Assembly (NCBI RefSeq): GCF_003951315.1
Contig: NZ_QLJH01000007.1
Coordinates: 1-64,000 of the forward strand
Direction: 5' to 3'
DNA from: Sphingomonas sp. S-NIH.Pt15_0812
GTDB lineage: Bacteria; Pseudomonadota; Alphaproteobacteria; Sphingomonadales; Sphingomonadaceae
Length of the DNA: 64,000 nucleotides
Part shown: positions 30,543 to 37,883 of the stretch, one piece after another
Layout: the number at the start of each line of letters is the position of its first letter
How positions within the stretch are numbered: the first letter of the stretch is position 1
Made by a program: the position numbers and the translations under genes
Notes under the pieces: generated by a model
What the model was told of the DNA's origin: nothing
What the model saw: the letters and a program-made list of their open reading frames with translations, nothing else
The model's database searches: none

Positions 30543-31289
30543 ATGGGGATAGGCGTACGGATCGCCCCGATGCTGGTCGTGGCGGTGGCGCTGGCCGGTT
30601 GTAGCGCGCCCGAGCGTTCCGCCGAGGCCCCGGCGGCGGCGACATCCACCCCTTCGCCCGTGCCGAAGCCGAGGCCGACCGCCCGCGCGACCCCGATCCG
30701 GCCGGCAAGGACCGGCCTGTTATCCTGCGCCGAGGAGATCGGTGCGACCGCCGCCGCGCAACGGGTCGCGATCTGCCGCGATGTCTCGCCCGCGACTCAC
30801 CCGCCCTGCAATGCCGCCAATAGCTGTGCGCTGATCGAGGATGAGATTGCCCGGTCCTGCGCGCTGTTCGACGGGAACGGATCGCCGATGAAGGGCTGCG
30901 GGCCCGATCCGAAGGGCGGGGAAGCCGCGGCGAATGTCGTCCGACGCTATTATTCGGCCCTGAACGCGCGGGACTATTCCACCGCATGGCAGGCCTGGGG
31001 CGATGATGGCCGGCCGGGGCAGCGTTATGCCGATTTCAGCAAGGGGTTCGCGCAGACGCGCTCGACCCGCGTGACGATCGGTGCCTTGCCGTCGAGCGAG
31101 GGCGCGGCCGGTTCGATCTACCAGACGGTGCCGGTGACCGTGGAAGCGGTGTCGGGGGATGGTGCGCGGCAGCGTTTCGTAGGCCAGTATGTTGTGCGCC
31201 GGGTCAACGGCGTGGATGGCGCCAGCGCATCGCAACTTCGATGGCATCTGGATTCGGCGACCTTGCGGTCCGTCGAAAGCAAGTCGTAG
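30543..31289 (+). CDS. Putative lipoprotein with NTF2-like C-terminal domain
   Basis: A 248-residue protein with a hydrophobic start and lipobox ALAGC, so it is probably a lipoprotein. A Pro/Ala/Thr-rich linker follows (residues 25-55), then a Cys-containing region with six cysteines between about residues 60 and 120. The C-terminal domain beginning VVRRYYSALNARDYSTAWQ has the look of an NTF2-like fold. The function is unknown. The ATG at 30543 has GGGAGG nearby. It reads alone and is followed by a different transcription unit. Confidence 0.6.
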   Translation: MGIGVRIAPMLVVAVALAGCSAPERSAEAPAAATSTPSPVPKPRPTARATPIRPARTGLLSCAEEIGATAAAQRVAICRDVSPATHPPCNAANSCALIEDEIARSCALFDGNGSPMKGCGPDPKGGEAAANVVRRYYSALNARDYSTAWQAWGDDGRPGQRYADFSKGFAQTRSTRVTIGALPSSEGAAGSIYQTVPVTVEAVSGDGARQRFVGQYVVRRVNGVDGASASQLRWHLDSATLRSVESKS

Positions 31290-31293
31290 CGGT

Positions 31294-31318
31294 GGAACCG
31301 GTCCCAGCCATGGTCGTT
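31294..31318 (+). promoter_or_regulatory. EcfG-type stress promoter of the propeller diguanylate cyclase
   Basis: GGAAC at 31294-31298 and CGTT at 31315-31318 are separated by exactly 16 bases, a perfect match to the alphaproteobacterial EcfG consensus GGAAC-N16/17-CGTT. The predicted start codon lies 77 bases downstream. The 100-base intergenic region is unusually AT-rich for this genome. A poorer sigma-70-like pair, TTGCAT-N17-CATATT, begins at 31329. Confidence 0.5.
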
Positions 31319-31394
31319 TAGGCTTGTTTTGCATATATTAAGTGATGCACGCATATTGTCTCGTACGAAACGAGTGGGGGACGACACGGGCATC

Positions 31395-34300
31395 ATGATG
31401 CTGGCGAAGGCTCTCGGTCGGGAATGGGGGCATATCGTCGCCATTGTCGGTGCATTGTTGTTCGCATCCTTGGCCGGTCAGCATCCCGTGCGGGCCCACC
31501 CACCCGGCCAGCCGCCCATGGTCAAGGATTTCGCCTATGACCGCTGGACCACCAACGAAGGGCTGCCGCACAACAGCGTGCAGAACATCGTCCAGACCCG
31601 CGAAGGCTATTTGTGGCTCGCCACCTGGGAGGGGCTGACGCGGTATAACGGTACGCGTTTCACCACCTTCTCGCGCGACAGCAACCCGCCGCTGCCCGAC
31701 AATGGCGTGACCAGCATCCTGTCCGACCGGCAGGGCAATTTGTGGATGGGTGACACGCGCGGCAATTTGGGGCGTCGGGACTCGGCGGGCCGGTGGCGGT
31801 TCTGGGGCGCCCGTGACGGGCTGCCGCACGCGACGATCCTGGCGCTGGCGCAGGATGGCAAGGGGCGGCTCTGGATCGGCTTCATGCGCGGCGGATTGGG
31901 CATGTTGTCGCCGGACGGCCGGTTCCGGCGCCTCGAATCCCCTGCCGGTGGGCCGCCGCTTTCGATCCTGGCGATGGCGATCGATGCGCGGGACCGGCTG
32001 TGGATCGGCGGCGTCGACGGCCTGATCGAACGGACGCCCGACGGCCGGATGCATCGCTTGTCCAAGCCGTTCGGTTTGCCGGCCGGGGCGGTGCTGCCCT
32101 TTGTCGATCAGCGGAAGCAGCTTTTCCTGCTGGCCGGTGGGGAATTGCGGCAGGTGCAGGGCGACGCGGCCCGCCTGATCTACCGGCTGCCGGGCACCAA
32201 CCGCTTCAGCGCGATGACGGCGGATCGATGGGGTGGCCTGTGGCTGGGCACCGAGAACCTCGGTGTGTTGCACCTGGCCCGTGGGCAATCCGAATGGATC
32301 ACCCCGACCCAGGGCCTGCCGGAGGGGCGGGTCGCGTCCGTGTTCCAGGATCGCGAGGGCAGCATCTGGGTCGGCCTGAACGGCGGGCTCTACCGCTTGC
32401 GCCAGGCATTGTTCACCAATCTGCGCCAAGAAAACGGGCTGTCGGGCAACTATGTCCGCGCGCTGGTGGAATCGGGCGACCACAGCCTATGGGTGGGTAG
32501 CAGCCGGGGCCTGGATCGCGTCGCGCCCGATGGCGGGATCACCCATATCCCCATCGTTCAGGCGGGGGTGCCGGGCGACAACTCGCCATCGGTCCTGAGC
32601 CTGTCGGCGCAACCCGATGGCGATGTCTGGGTCGGGACCTTGGGCGACGGCATCTTCCGGGTGCACGATAACCGGATCGTCGCGCGATACGGCAAGGCGG
32701 AGGGGATCAGGGACGTCCGCATCCGGACGCTGGCGGCCCGGCGTGGCGGTGGTTTGTGGGCCGGCACGCGGCGCGGGATCGTCGCGATCGACGGGCAGGG
32801 GCGGGTGCGGCAGCCGACGCTGCCGGGACTGCCGCAGACGATGATCTACGCGATCGCCGACACCCGCCATGGCTTGTGGATCGGCACGATCAGCGACCTG
32901 ACGCTGTGGCCGCCCAACGGCATCCCCCGCCGGATCGACATCGGGAAAATGGCCGACGCCAGCAGCGCCCTGGCGCTGTTCGAAGATCCCGGCCAGAGCG
33001 TCATGTGGATCAGCACCGATCGCGGCCTGTTCCGCTATCGCTATGCCGATGGTCGGCTCGCCCATGTCGGACGCGATCAGGGACTGCCGGTCGACACCGT
33101 CTTCCAGATGGTGCTGGACCGACGCGGGGCGGCGTGGCTGGGCAGCAATAGCGGCGTGTTGCGCATCGACTATGCGGCGTTGATGGCCGTCGCGGACGGC
33201 AAGCGCCGGACGATCCAGGTGGATCGGTTCGACCGTCTGGACGGCATGGCCAGCGCGCAGGGCAATGGCGCGTCCGGGCCGACGACATTGCTGCGCCGGG
33301 ACGGCTCGATCTGGTTCGCCACCGCCGAGGGCGCCGCCGCCGTCCGGCCGGAACGCGAGGCGCAATTGCGCGTCCGCACGCCGCCACCGCTCGTGATCGA
33401 GGGGGTATTGGTCGATGGCGAGCCCGCGCCCTTCGCCGACAATGCGGGTAGGGTGTCGATCCCGGCCAAGACGCGGCGCGTGTCGATCGCCTATGGCGGT
33501 CTGAGCTTCCTGTCCCCGCAAAGCATCCGCTACCGCACCAGGCTGGTGGGCTATGAGAATGACTGGATCGACCGCGGGGGCGAGCGGATCGTCGACTATA
33601 CCGCGCTGCCGCCCGGTCGCTATGCGCTGCATGTCAGCGCCTCCAACGGCGGCGGTCCGTGGAGCGCGCGGGACCAGGTCCTGCACTTCGTGATCGAGCC
33701 GTCCTTCTGGCAGCGTTCCGACTTCCGGCTGGCGCTGGTCGTCCTGTTGGTGGGGCTGGCCGGCCTGGCCTATCGCTGGCGGGTCGTGAACCTGCATCGT
33801 CGTGCCCGGCATCTCAGCCTGCTGATCGAGGAGCGGACCGCCGATATCCGCCGCCAAGGCGAGATGCTGATGCTGGCCACCGAGGAAAAGGATGCGCTGC
33901 TCGCCCAGCTCGCCAATCAGGCGCGCACGCTGCGGCGCATGGCGCATGAGGATGCGCTGACCGAACTGCCCAATCGCCGCCGATACGAGGACGAACTGGC
34001 GGAGCAACTGGCGAGCTATGCGGAACATGGCCGGCCCTGGTCGCTGGCGATCCTCGACATCGATCACTTCAAGCGGATCAACGATCGGCATTCGCATGCG
34101 GTCGGTGACGCCACATTGCGCCGGGTGGCGGCGGTCATGCGCGATTCGGTCCGCGACGGCGATCTGGTCGCGCGGCTGGGGGGTGAGGAATTCGCGCTGC
34201 TGATGCCGGATGCCGACGCGGCCGAGGCGCGGATGGTCTGCGAGCGGGTGCGCGGCGCAATCGAGGCGGCACGCTATGACGCCTGTGCGTCGGGCCTGCG

Positions 34301-34463
34301 GGTGACGATCAGCATCGGCGTGGCGACCTGGCCGGGTTATCGCTCGACCTCGGCGATGCAGGCGGCGGCCGATGCCGCGCTCTACCGCGCCAAGGAGAAT
34401 GGGCGGAACCGGGTGATGGCGTCGGATACGCCGCAATCGGCGCAACTGGACGTGGTGGGCTGA
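31395..34463 (+). CDS. Two-component-type propeller sensor with diguanylate cyclase output
   Basis: About 1,022 residues. An N-terminal hydrophobic segment ends in HPVRA and looks like a signal or anchor. A two-bladed-propeller ligand-binding region follows, with repeated LWIG/LWLG-type Reg_prop motifs over about residues 35-640, then a Y_Y_Y domain, one membrane segment (LALVVLLVGLAGLAYRW), a coiled-coil and a GGDEF domain. The active site is GGEEF at 929-933 and an inhibitory RxxD site (RDGD, 920-923) lies five residues earlier, so it should be a feedback-inhibited c-di-GMP synthase. The periplasmic propeller probably senses an extracellular ligand. Start ATG 31395 or 31398. Confidence 0.9.
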   Translation: MMLAKALGREWGHIVAIVGALLFASLAGQHPVRAHPPGQPPMVKDFAYDRWTTNEGLPHNSVQNIVQTREGYLWLATWEGLTRYNGTRFTTFSRDSNPPLPDNGVTSILSDRQGNLWMGDTRGNLGRRDSAGRWRFWGARDGLPHATILALAQDGKGRLWIGFMRGGLGMLSPDGRFRRLESPAGGPPLSILAMAIDARDRLWIGGVDGLIERTPDGRMHRLSKPFGLPAGAVLPFVDQRKQLFLLAGGELRQVQGDAARLIYRLPGTNRFSAMTADRWGGLWLGTENLGVLHLARGQSEWITPTQGLPEGRVASVFQDREGSIWVGLNGGLYRLRQALFTNLRQENGLSGNYVRALVESGDHSLWVGSSRGLDRVAPDGGITHIPIVQAGVPGDNSPSVLSLSAQPDGDVWVGTLGDGIFRVHDNRIVARYGKAEGIRDVRIRTLAARRGGGLWAGTRRGIVAIDGQGRVRQPTLPGLPQTMIYAIADTRHGLWIGTISDLTLWPPNGIPRRIDIGKMADASSALALFEDPGQSVMWISTDRGLFRYRYADGRLAHVGRDQGLPVDTVFQMVLDRRGAAWLGSNSGVLRIDYAALMAVADGKRRTIQVDRFDRLDGMASAQGNGASGPTTLLRRDGSIWFATAEGAAAVRPEREAQLRVRTPPPLVIEGVLVDGEPAPFADNAGRVSIPAKTRRVSIAYGGLSFLSPQSIRYRTRLVGYENDWIDRGGERIVDYTALPPGRYALHVSASNGGGPWSARDQVLHFVIEPSFWQRSDFRLALVVLLVGLAGLAYRWRVVNLHRRARHLSLLIEERTADIRRQGEMLMLATEEKDALLAQLANQARTLRRMAHEDALTELPNRRRYEDELAEQLASYAEHGRPWSLAILDIDHFKRINDRHSHAVGDATLRRVAAVMRDSVRDGDLVARLGGEEFALLMPDADAAEARMVCERVRGAIEAARYDACASGLRVTISIGVATWPGYRSTSAMQAAADAALYRAKENGRNRVMASDTPQSAQLDVVG

Positions 34464-34646
34464 CGGGGACGAATCACCCATCTGCTCCGGTGCCGGACCA
34501 AGGTCAGGCGGCACGCGACCTGAACTTGATCAGGGTTCGTCCGGCCTGAACCGACCATGCCGTAATATAGCCAGGCATTCGCCAAGCGAAGTTTATAGAT
34601 GTTTTATGGGTGTCCCCAGCAAACTCAGTCTGCAACCAGGGGGGAA

Positions 34647-34722
34647 TGGTGCCCAAGGGCGGGATCGAACCACCGACACTGCGATTTTCAGTCGCATGCT
34701 CTACCAACTGAGCTACTTGGGC
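34647..34722 (-). tRNA. tRNA-Phe (anticodon GAA)
   Basis: A complete 76-base cloverleaf on the minus strand. The acceptor stem GCCCAAG/CTTGGGC is perfect; the anticodon stem TGCGA/TCGCA encloses the loop CTGAAAA (anticodon GAA); the T loop is GGTTCGATCC; CCA is encoded. It lies 21 bases downstream of yacG on the same strand and may share its transcript. The 183 bases beyond it, up to the diguanylate cyclase, hold no gene I can support and include an AT-rich patch at about 34560-34610. Confidence 0.95.
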
Positions 34723-34743
34723 CCGCGTAGCGGAAGCGCGTCT

Positions 34744-34917
34744 CTAGTAGGAGCCGTCGTCGCTGTCCAGCCCTTGTTTCGAAGAATTTTGATCGGGCAG
34801 GCGATAGCTTTCGTTGAGCCATTGCAGCAGGTCGCGGTCGCGGTGACGCGCCGAGCAGAAGGGACGGTGGTCGGGATGCGCGGGCTCGCCGCAGATCGGG
34901 CAGGTCGGTTCGGCCAT
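34744..34917 (-). CDS. yacG: DNA gyrase inhibitor YacG, small zinc-finger protein
   Basis: A 57-residue protein beginning MAEPTCPICGEPAH. The zinc ligands fit C6, C9, C21 and position 25; the last ligand is His (FCSARHRDRDLLQWL) where the family usually has Cys, giving a C3H site. The DLLQWL and SYRLP blocks match the family. YacG binds GyrB and inhibits gyrase in E. coli. Its ATG overlaps the RNase E/G stop by one base (TAATG). It completes the common alphaproteobacterial order infA-maf-RNase-yacG. Confidence 0.88.
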   Translation of the reverse strand: MAEPTCPICGEPAHPDHRPFCSARHRDRDLLQWLNESYRLPDQNSSKQGLDSDDGSY

Positions 34918-35876
34918 TACAGGCTCTCCAGCAAAGGGGTCATGCCGGTGCGGCGGGCAAGCTCGGCCACCCAGTGCGGACGGGCGTCGAGATAGGCAAG
35001 CACCGGCGCGGGCAGGCGGTGGCGGTTCATGCTTCCCGGCGGCACGCGTTCCAGCGTCCGCAGTGCGGCGCGGGCGCCAGCCGCGACCGGATCGGCGCGC
35101 AGCCGCTCGGGCAGCGAGGCGCGGGGGCGGGGCCGAACGATCTGGACGAAGCCGAAGCCGTTCATCGCCGTCCGCTCGAACGGCGGCGGCAGGATGCGGT
35201 CGATCGCCGCCGTCACCGCCTGTCGGGCGGCCTTGCCCTCGATCGTGGGGAAGTCGATGCCGACCGACCCGCCGATACCGTGCCGGCGGATCGCATCGGC
35301 CACCGCCTCGGCCGCCGCGATGGCCAGGGCTTCGAGCGGAGGCGGACCGTCCACGTCGAACAGCGTCATGGCCGGGGTCGGCGTCATCACCAGTGCGCCG
35401 CCGGGCATGGCCTCTGCAAAGTCGATATCGCCGGTCTGCGCTTCCTCGAGCAGTTCGGACCAGCCCGCCGCCTCCAGCGCATCCGGCTGGTGCGGGTGGA
35501 GCGTGCGGACCGGGTGGCCGGTCGCGGTGATGCGGGCAAGCAGGTCGGGACCGGCCTGTTCGGCCCGGTCGGTAACGATCGCGCGCGCCGGCTTGGGACG
35601 GCCGATCTCGGGCAGCGCCTCGCGCACGATCTCGACGGTCAGCATGCGCCCGGCGGACAGGGCGGCAGGGACGGCGGCGATCAACGCGGCCTGACCGTTC
35701 GCCAGTATCAGGCGCCCCTGGCGACCGGGCAGCAAATGGGTGAGCCGGGCCGGCATCACGCTGCCCAGGCGCGGGCCGCTATCCTCCGGCTCGATCAGCG
35801 CCTCCAGGATGCGGTCGTCCTCGACCAGCGCGGCGCGGGATTCACCGATCCCGGCCTCGTAGAGCCATTCAGGCAA
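34917..35876 (-). CDS. Short ribonuclease E/G-family protein
   Basis: A 319-residue homologue of the RNase E/G catalytic region. The magnesium-binding Asp positions appear in AMTLFDVDGP and GSVGIDFPTIEGK, and FGFVQIVRPRPRASL matches the end of the catalytic domain. The N-terminal S1-like region is degenerate and the CPxC zinc link is absent; RNase G of E. coli has about 489 residues, so this is a reduced form. The TTG start at 35876 overlaps maf by 8 bases. A role in RNA processing is likely by family but untested for this short type. Confidence 0.8.
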   Translation of the reverse strand: MPEWLYEAGIGESRAALVEDDRILEALIEPEDSGPRLGSVMPARLTHLLPGRQGRLILANGQAALIAAVPAALSAGRMLTVEIVREALPEIGRPKPARAIVTDRAEQAGPDLLARITATGHPVRTLHPHQPDALEAAGWSELLEEAQTGDIDFAEAMPGGALVMTPTPAMTLFDVDGPPPLEALAIAAAEAVADAIRRHGIGGSVGIDFPTIEGKAARQAVTAAIDRILPPPFERTAMNGFGFVQIVRPRPRASLPERLRADPVAAGARAALRTLERVPPGSMNRHRLPAPVLAYLDARPHWVAELARRTGMTPLLESL

Positions 35877-36435
35877 GCGGCAGGCCGGCGGCGCGCAACA
35901 GCGCGCGGGTTTCCATCAGCGGCAGGCCGACGACGCCGCTATGGCTGCCATGGAGGAAGCGGACAAAGGCTTCGGCGCGGCCCTGGATGGCATAGCCGCC
36001 CGCCTTGCCCATGCCCTCGCCACTGTCGACATAGGCGTCGATCTCGGCCGAGGCGAGGGGGCGGAAGGCGACGATGGAGTCGGACAGGCGGACGCGCTCC
36101 CGCCCGTCAGGCCCGATCACGCACACCGCCGACAGGCAGTGGTGCCGCCGCCCGGACAACAGCCGCAACATGCGGCGCAAATCGGCTTCATCCTCCGGCT
36201 TGCCGAGGATGCGCGGGCCGACCGCGATCGTCGTATCGCCGGCCAGCACGATCTCGTCCGCGCCCCGCGCAACCGCACGCGCCTTGCCCAGCGCGAGGCG
36301 CTGCGCATAATCGCGGGCGGCCTCACACGGCAACGGCGTCTCGTCGATATCGGGTGCGGCGAGGCGATCGGGCACGACACCCAGCCGGCCGAGCAGTTCG
36401 AGCCGGCGCGGCGAGGTGGAGGCGAGCACGAGCAT
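35869..36435 (-). CDS. maf: Maf-family nucleoside triphosphate pyrophosphatase
   Basis: A 188-residue Maf protein. LVLASTSPRRLELLGR is the family signature at the N-terminus; LAGDTTIAVG and GKAGGYAIQGRA are the later conserved blocks. Maf proteins hydrolyse non-canonical nucleoside triphosphates. ATG 36435 is chosen because similarity begins at its second residue; ATG 36483 would add 16 residues and no ribosome binding site decides between them. The stop overlaps the following RNase start. Confidence 0.9.
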   Translation of the reverse strand: MLVLASTSPRRLELLGRLGVVPDRLAAPDIDETPLPCEAARDYAQRLALGKARAVARGADEIVLAGDTTIAVGPRILGKPEDEADLRRMLRLLSGRRHHCLSAVCVIGPDGRERVRLSDSIVAFRPLASAEIDAYVDSGEGMGKAGGYAIQGRAEAFVRFLHGSHSGVVGLPLMETRALLRAAGLPLA

Positions 36436-36521
36436 GGCGACGGGCGCGGGATGCACGTTCGCCGGTTCGATCGGATCGGTCATGGTCGGCGTCAACGGCG
36501 CGACAGGCGCGCCATCGGCGA

Positions 36522-36767
36522 TCAGGACGGCCCGGGGCCGCCGCGGCCGGGCATGAAGCGATAGGTGATGCGACCCTTGGTGAGGTCATAGGGGGTCAGT
36601 TCGACGAGCACCTCGTCGCCCACCAGCACGCGGATGCGGTTCTTGCGCATCTTGCCGGCGGTATGCCCCAAAATCTCATGGTCGTTCTCGAGCTGCACGC
36701 GGAACATCGCGTTGGGGAGGAGTTCCACCACGCGACCGCGCATCTCGAGCAGTTCTTCCTTGGCCAA
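36522..36767 (-). CDS. infA: Translation initiation factor IF-1
   Basis: An 81-residue IF-1 with the S1-like OB fold: [35 protein letters not shown], and [13 protein letters not shown]. It carries a short Gly/Pro-rich tail. The expected start MAKEELLE is encoded with TTG (36767), and AAAGGG lies six bases before it; no ATG or GTG is available near the conserved N-terminus. It binds the ribosomal A site during initiation. It heads the infA-maf-RNase-yacG-tRNA-Phe cluster. Confidence 0.95.
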   Translation of the reverse strand: MAKEELLEMRGRVVELLPNAMFRVQLENDHEILGHTAGKMRKNRIRVLVGDEVLVELTPYDLTKGRITYRFMPGRGGPGPS

Positions 36768-36916
36768 ATACAAACCCTTTGTCGTGAAGATGCGTCGCCT
36801 TACCCCAACGGGCGCCAAAAAGAAAGGCGCGAGGGGGTGGCGGCTTGCGTCAGGCTCGGTCGACGCCTTTTCAAGATGGGATGTCGCCGTGGAAATGGCA
36901 AGTCGGCCGTCCCGGG

Positions 36917-36941
36917 GGAACGATCGCGGCGGTCGAGCGCT
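36917..36941 (+). promoter_or_regulatory. Possible EcfG-type promoter before the NTF2-like gene
   Basis: GGAAC at 36917-36921 is followed after 16 bases by CGCT at 36938-36941, one base off CGTT. The next start codon is 28 bases further on. Confidence 0.25.
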
Positions 36942-36969
36942 CCTGCGGCCGGACCTTGGGAGACGGACG

Positions 36970-37338
36970 ATGGACGACGCACGCATCTGGACCTTCGAGG
37001 AAAGCCTGTGGACGGCGACCCCCGAACATTATCGCGAGTCGATCGATGACGAGTGCCTGATGGTCGTGCCGACGCCGCCTTTCGTGATGAGTGGCGAGGA
37101 AGCGGTCGCCGCGGTATCGGCGACACCGCGCTGGACCGATGTCTCGTTCACCGAACGCCGCGTCGCCCGGCCGCAGGAAGGGATGATCGTCATCGCCTAT
37201 CAGGTGCGTGCGTCCAAGGATGGCGAGGATGCCTATGAGGCGCATTGCACCTCCACCTATCGCCGACGCGGCCATGAGGATTGGACGGTGATCCAGCATC
37301 AGCAGACCCCTCCGGTCACCGCCACCGCCAAGATCTAA
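36970..37338 (+). CDS. NTF2-like (DUF4440-type) protein
   Basis: A 122-residue soluble protein beginning [21 protein letters not shown]. The pattern of an N-terminal helix, an acidic mid-part [20 protein letters not shown] and a C-terminal sheet ending in [17 protein letters not shown] is typical of small NTF2-like or SnoaL-like proteins. No catalytic role can be named. GGAGACGG precedes the ATG. It is divergent from infA, with 202 bases between the starts, and monocistronic. Confidence 0.7.
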   Translation: MDDARIWTFEESLWTATPEHYRESIDDECLMVVPTPPFVMSGEEAVAAVSATPRWTDVSFTERRVARPQEGMIVIAYQVRASKDGEDAYEAHCTSTYRRRGHEDWTVIQHQQTPPVTATAKI

Positions 37339-37499
37339 GTCGTTGATCTTGCGCGGGGGTGCGGCCCCACGCGGATTTCGGACGTTCCCCGATGCAACCG
37401 GAAGCGCGTGCCGGCGGTTTTCCGTTGAGCCAGCGGTGTCGCGTGGCATGAACAATGTCGGCGCGGACGTTCCGTCGCCGATGTTCAAGGAGGGATCGA

Positions 37500-37838
37500 A
37501 TGACCGACGAGCGCCACGAAAAGATCAGCCGCCGCGCCTACGAGTTGTGGGAGAAGGAAGGCGGCGCGCACGGCCGGCATGACGATCACTGGCACCAGGC
37601 GGCAAGCGAGCATGACTCGGATGGTGGTTCCGTGACGGACGCGCTGCCGGAGGAACCGGCAGACTCGCCGGCCACGCCGACACCGATGACCGAAACGCCG
37701 GCCGCCCCGCTCGATCCGGAACCGGCCGATCATCCCGCCCAGACCACCGCCGCCGAACCGCTGGCCCCCGCCAATGCGCAGCCCGCCGCCAAGGCGACCA
37801 AGCCGCGCCGGGGCAAGGCGACGACCAAGCCTGCCTGA
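37500..37838 (+). CDS. DUF2934 domain protein
   Basis: A 112-residue protein. The first 40 residues, with ISRRAYELWEKEGGAHGR and DDHWHQAASEH, match the DUF2934 family. The remainder is a low-complexity Pro/Ala/Thr-rich stretch with a basic end (KPRRGKATTKPA). The function is unknown. The ATG at 37500 has AAGGAGGG six bases upstream. The 160 bases before it contain no clear promoter. It precedes glgE; in some bacteria DUF2934 genes lie beside glycogen and trehalose genes, which is suggestive here. Confidence 0.75.
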   Translation: MTDERHEKISRRAYELWEKEGGAHGRHDDHWHQAASEHDSDGGSVTDALPEEPADSPATPTPMTETPAAPLDPEPADHPAQTTAAEPLAPANAQPAAKATKPRRGKATTKPA

Positions 37839-37883
37839 TATCTCGGGCCTGTCTACCTGTTTCTCGCATCGACCGGAGCCTCC

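Noticed and set aside
34504..34707. A 67-codon minus-strand frame reading through tRNA-Phe
   Set aside because: Half of it is the translated tRNA; the rest resembles no protein family.
37391..37417. GGAAG and CGTT before the DUF2934 gene as a stress promoter
   Set aside because: The spacing is 18 bases and the -35 element has a mismatch, so it falls outside the EcfG pattern.
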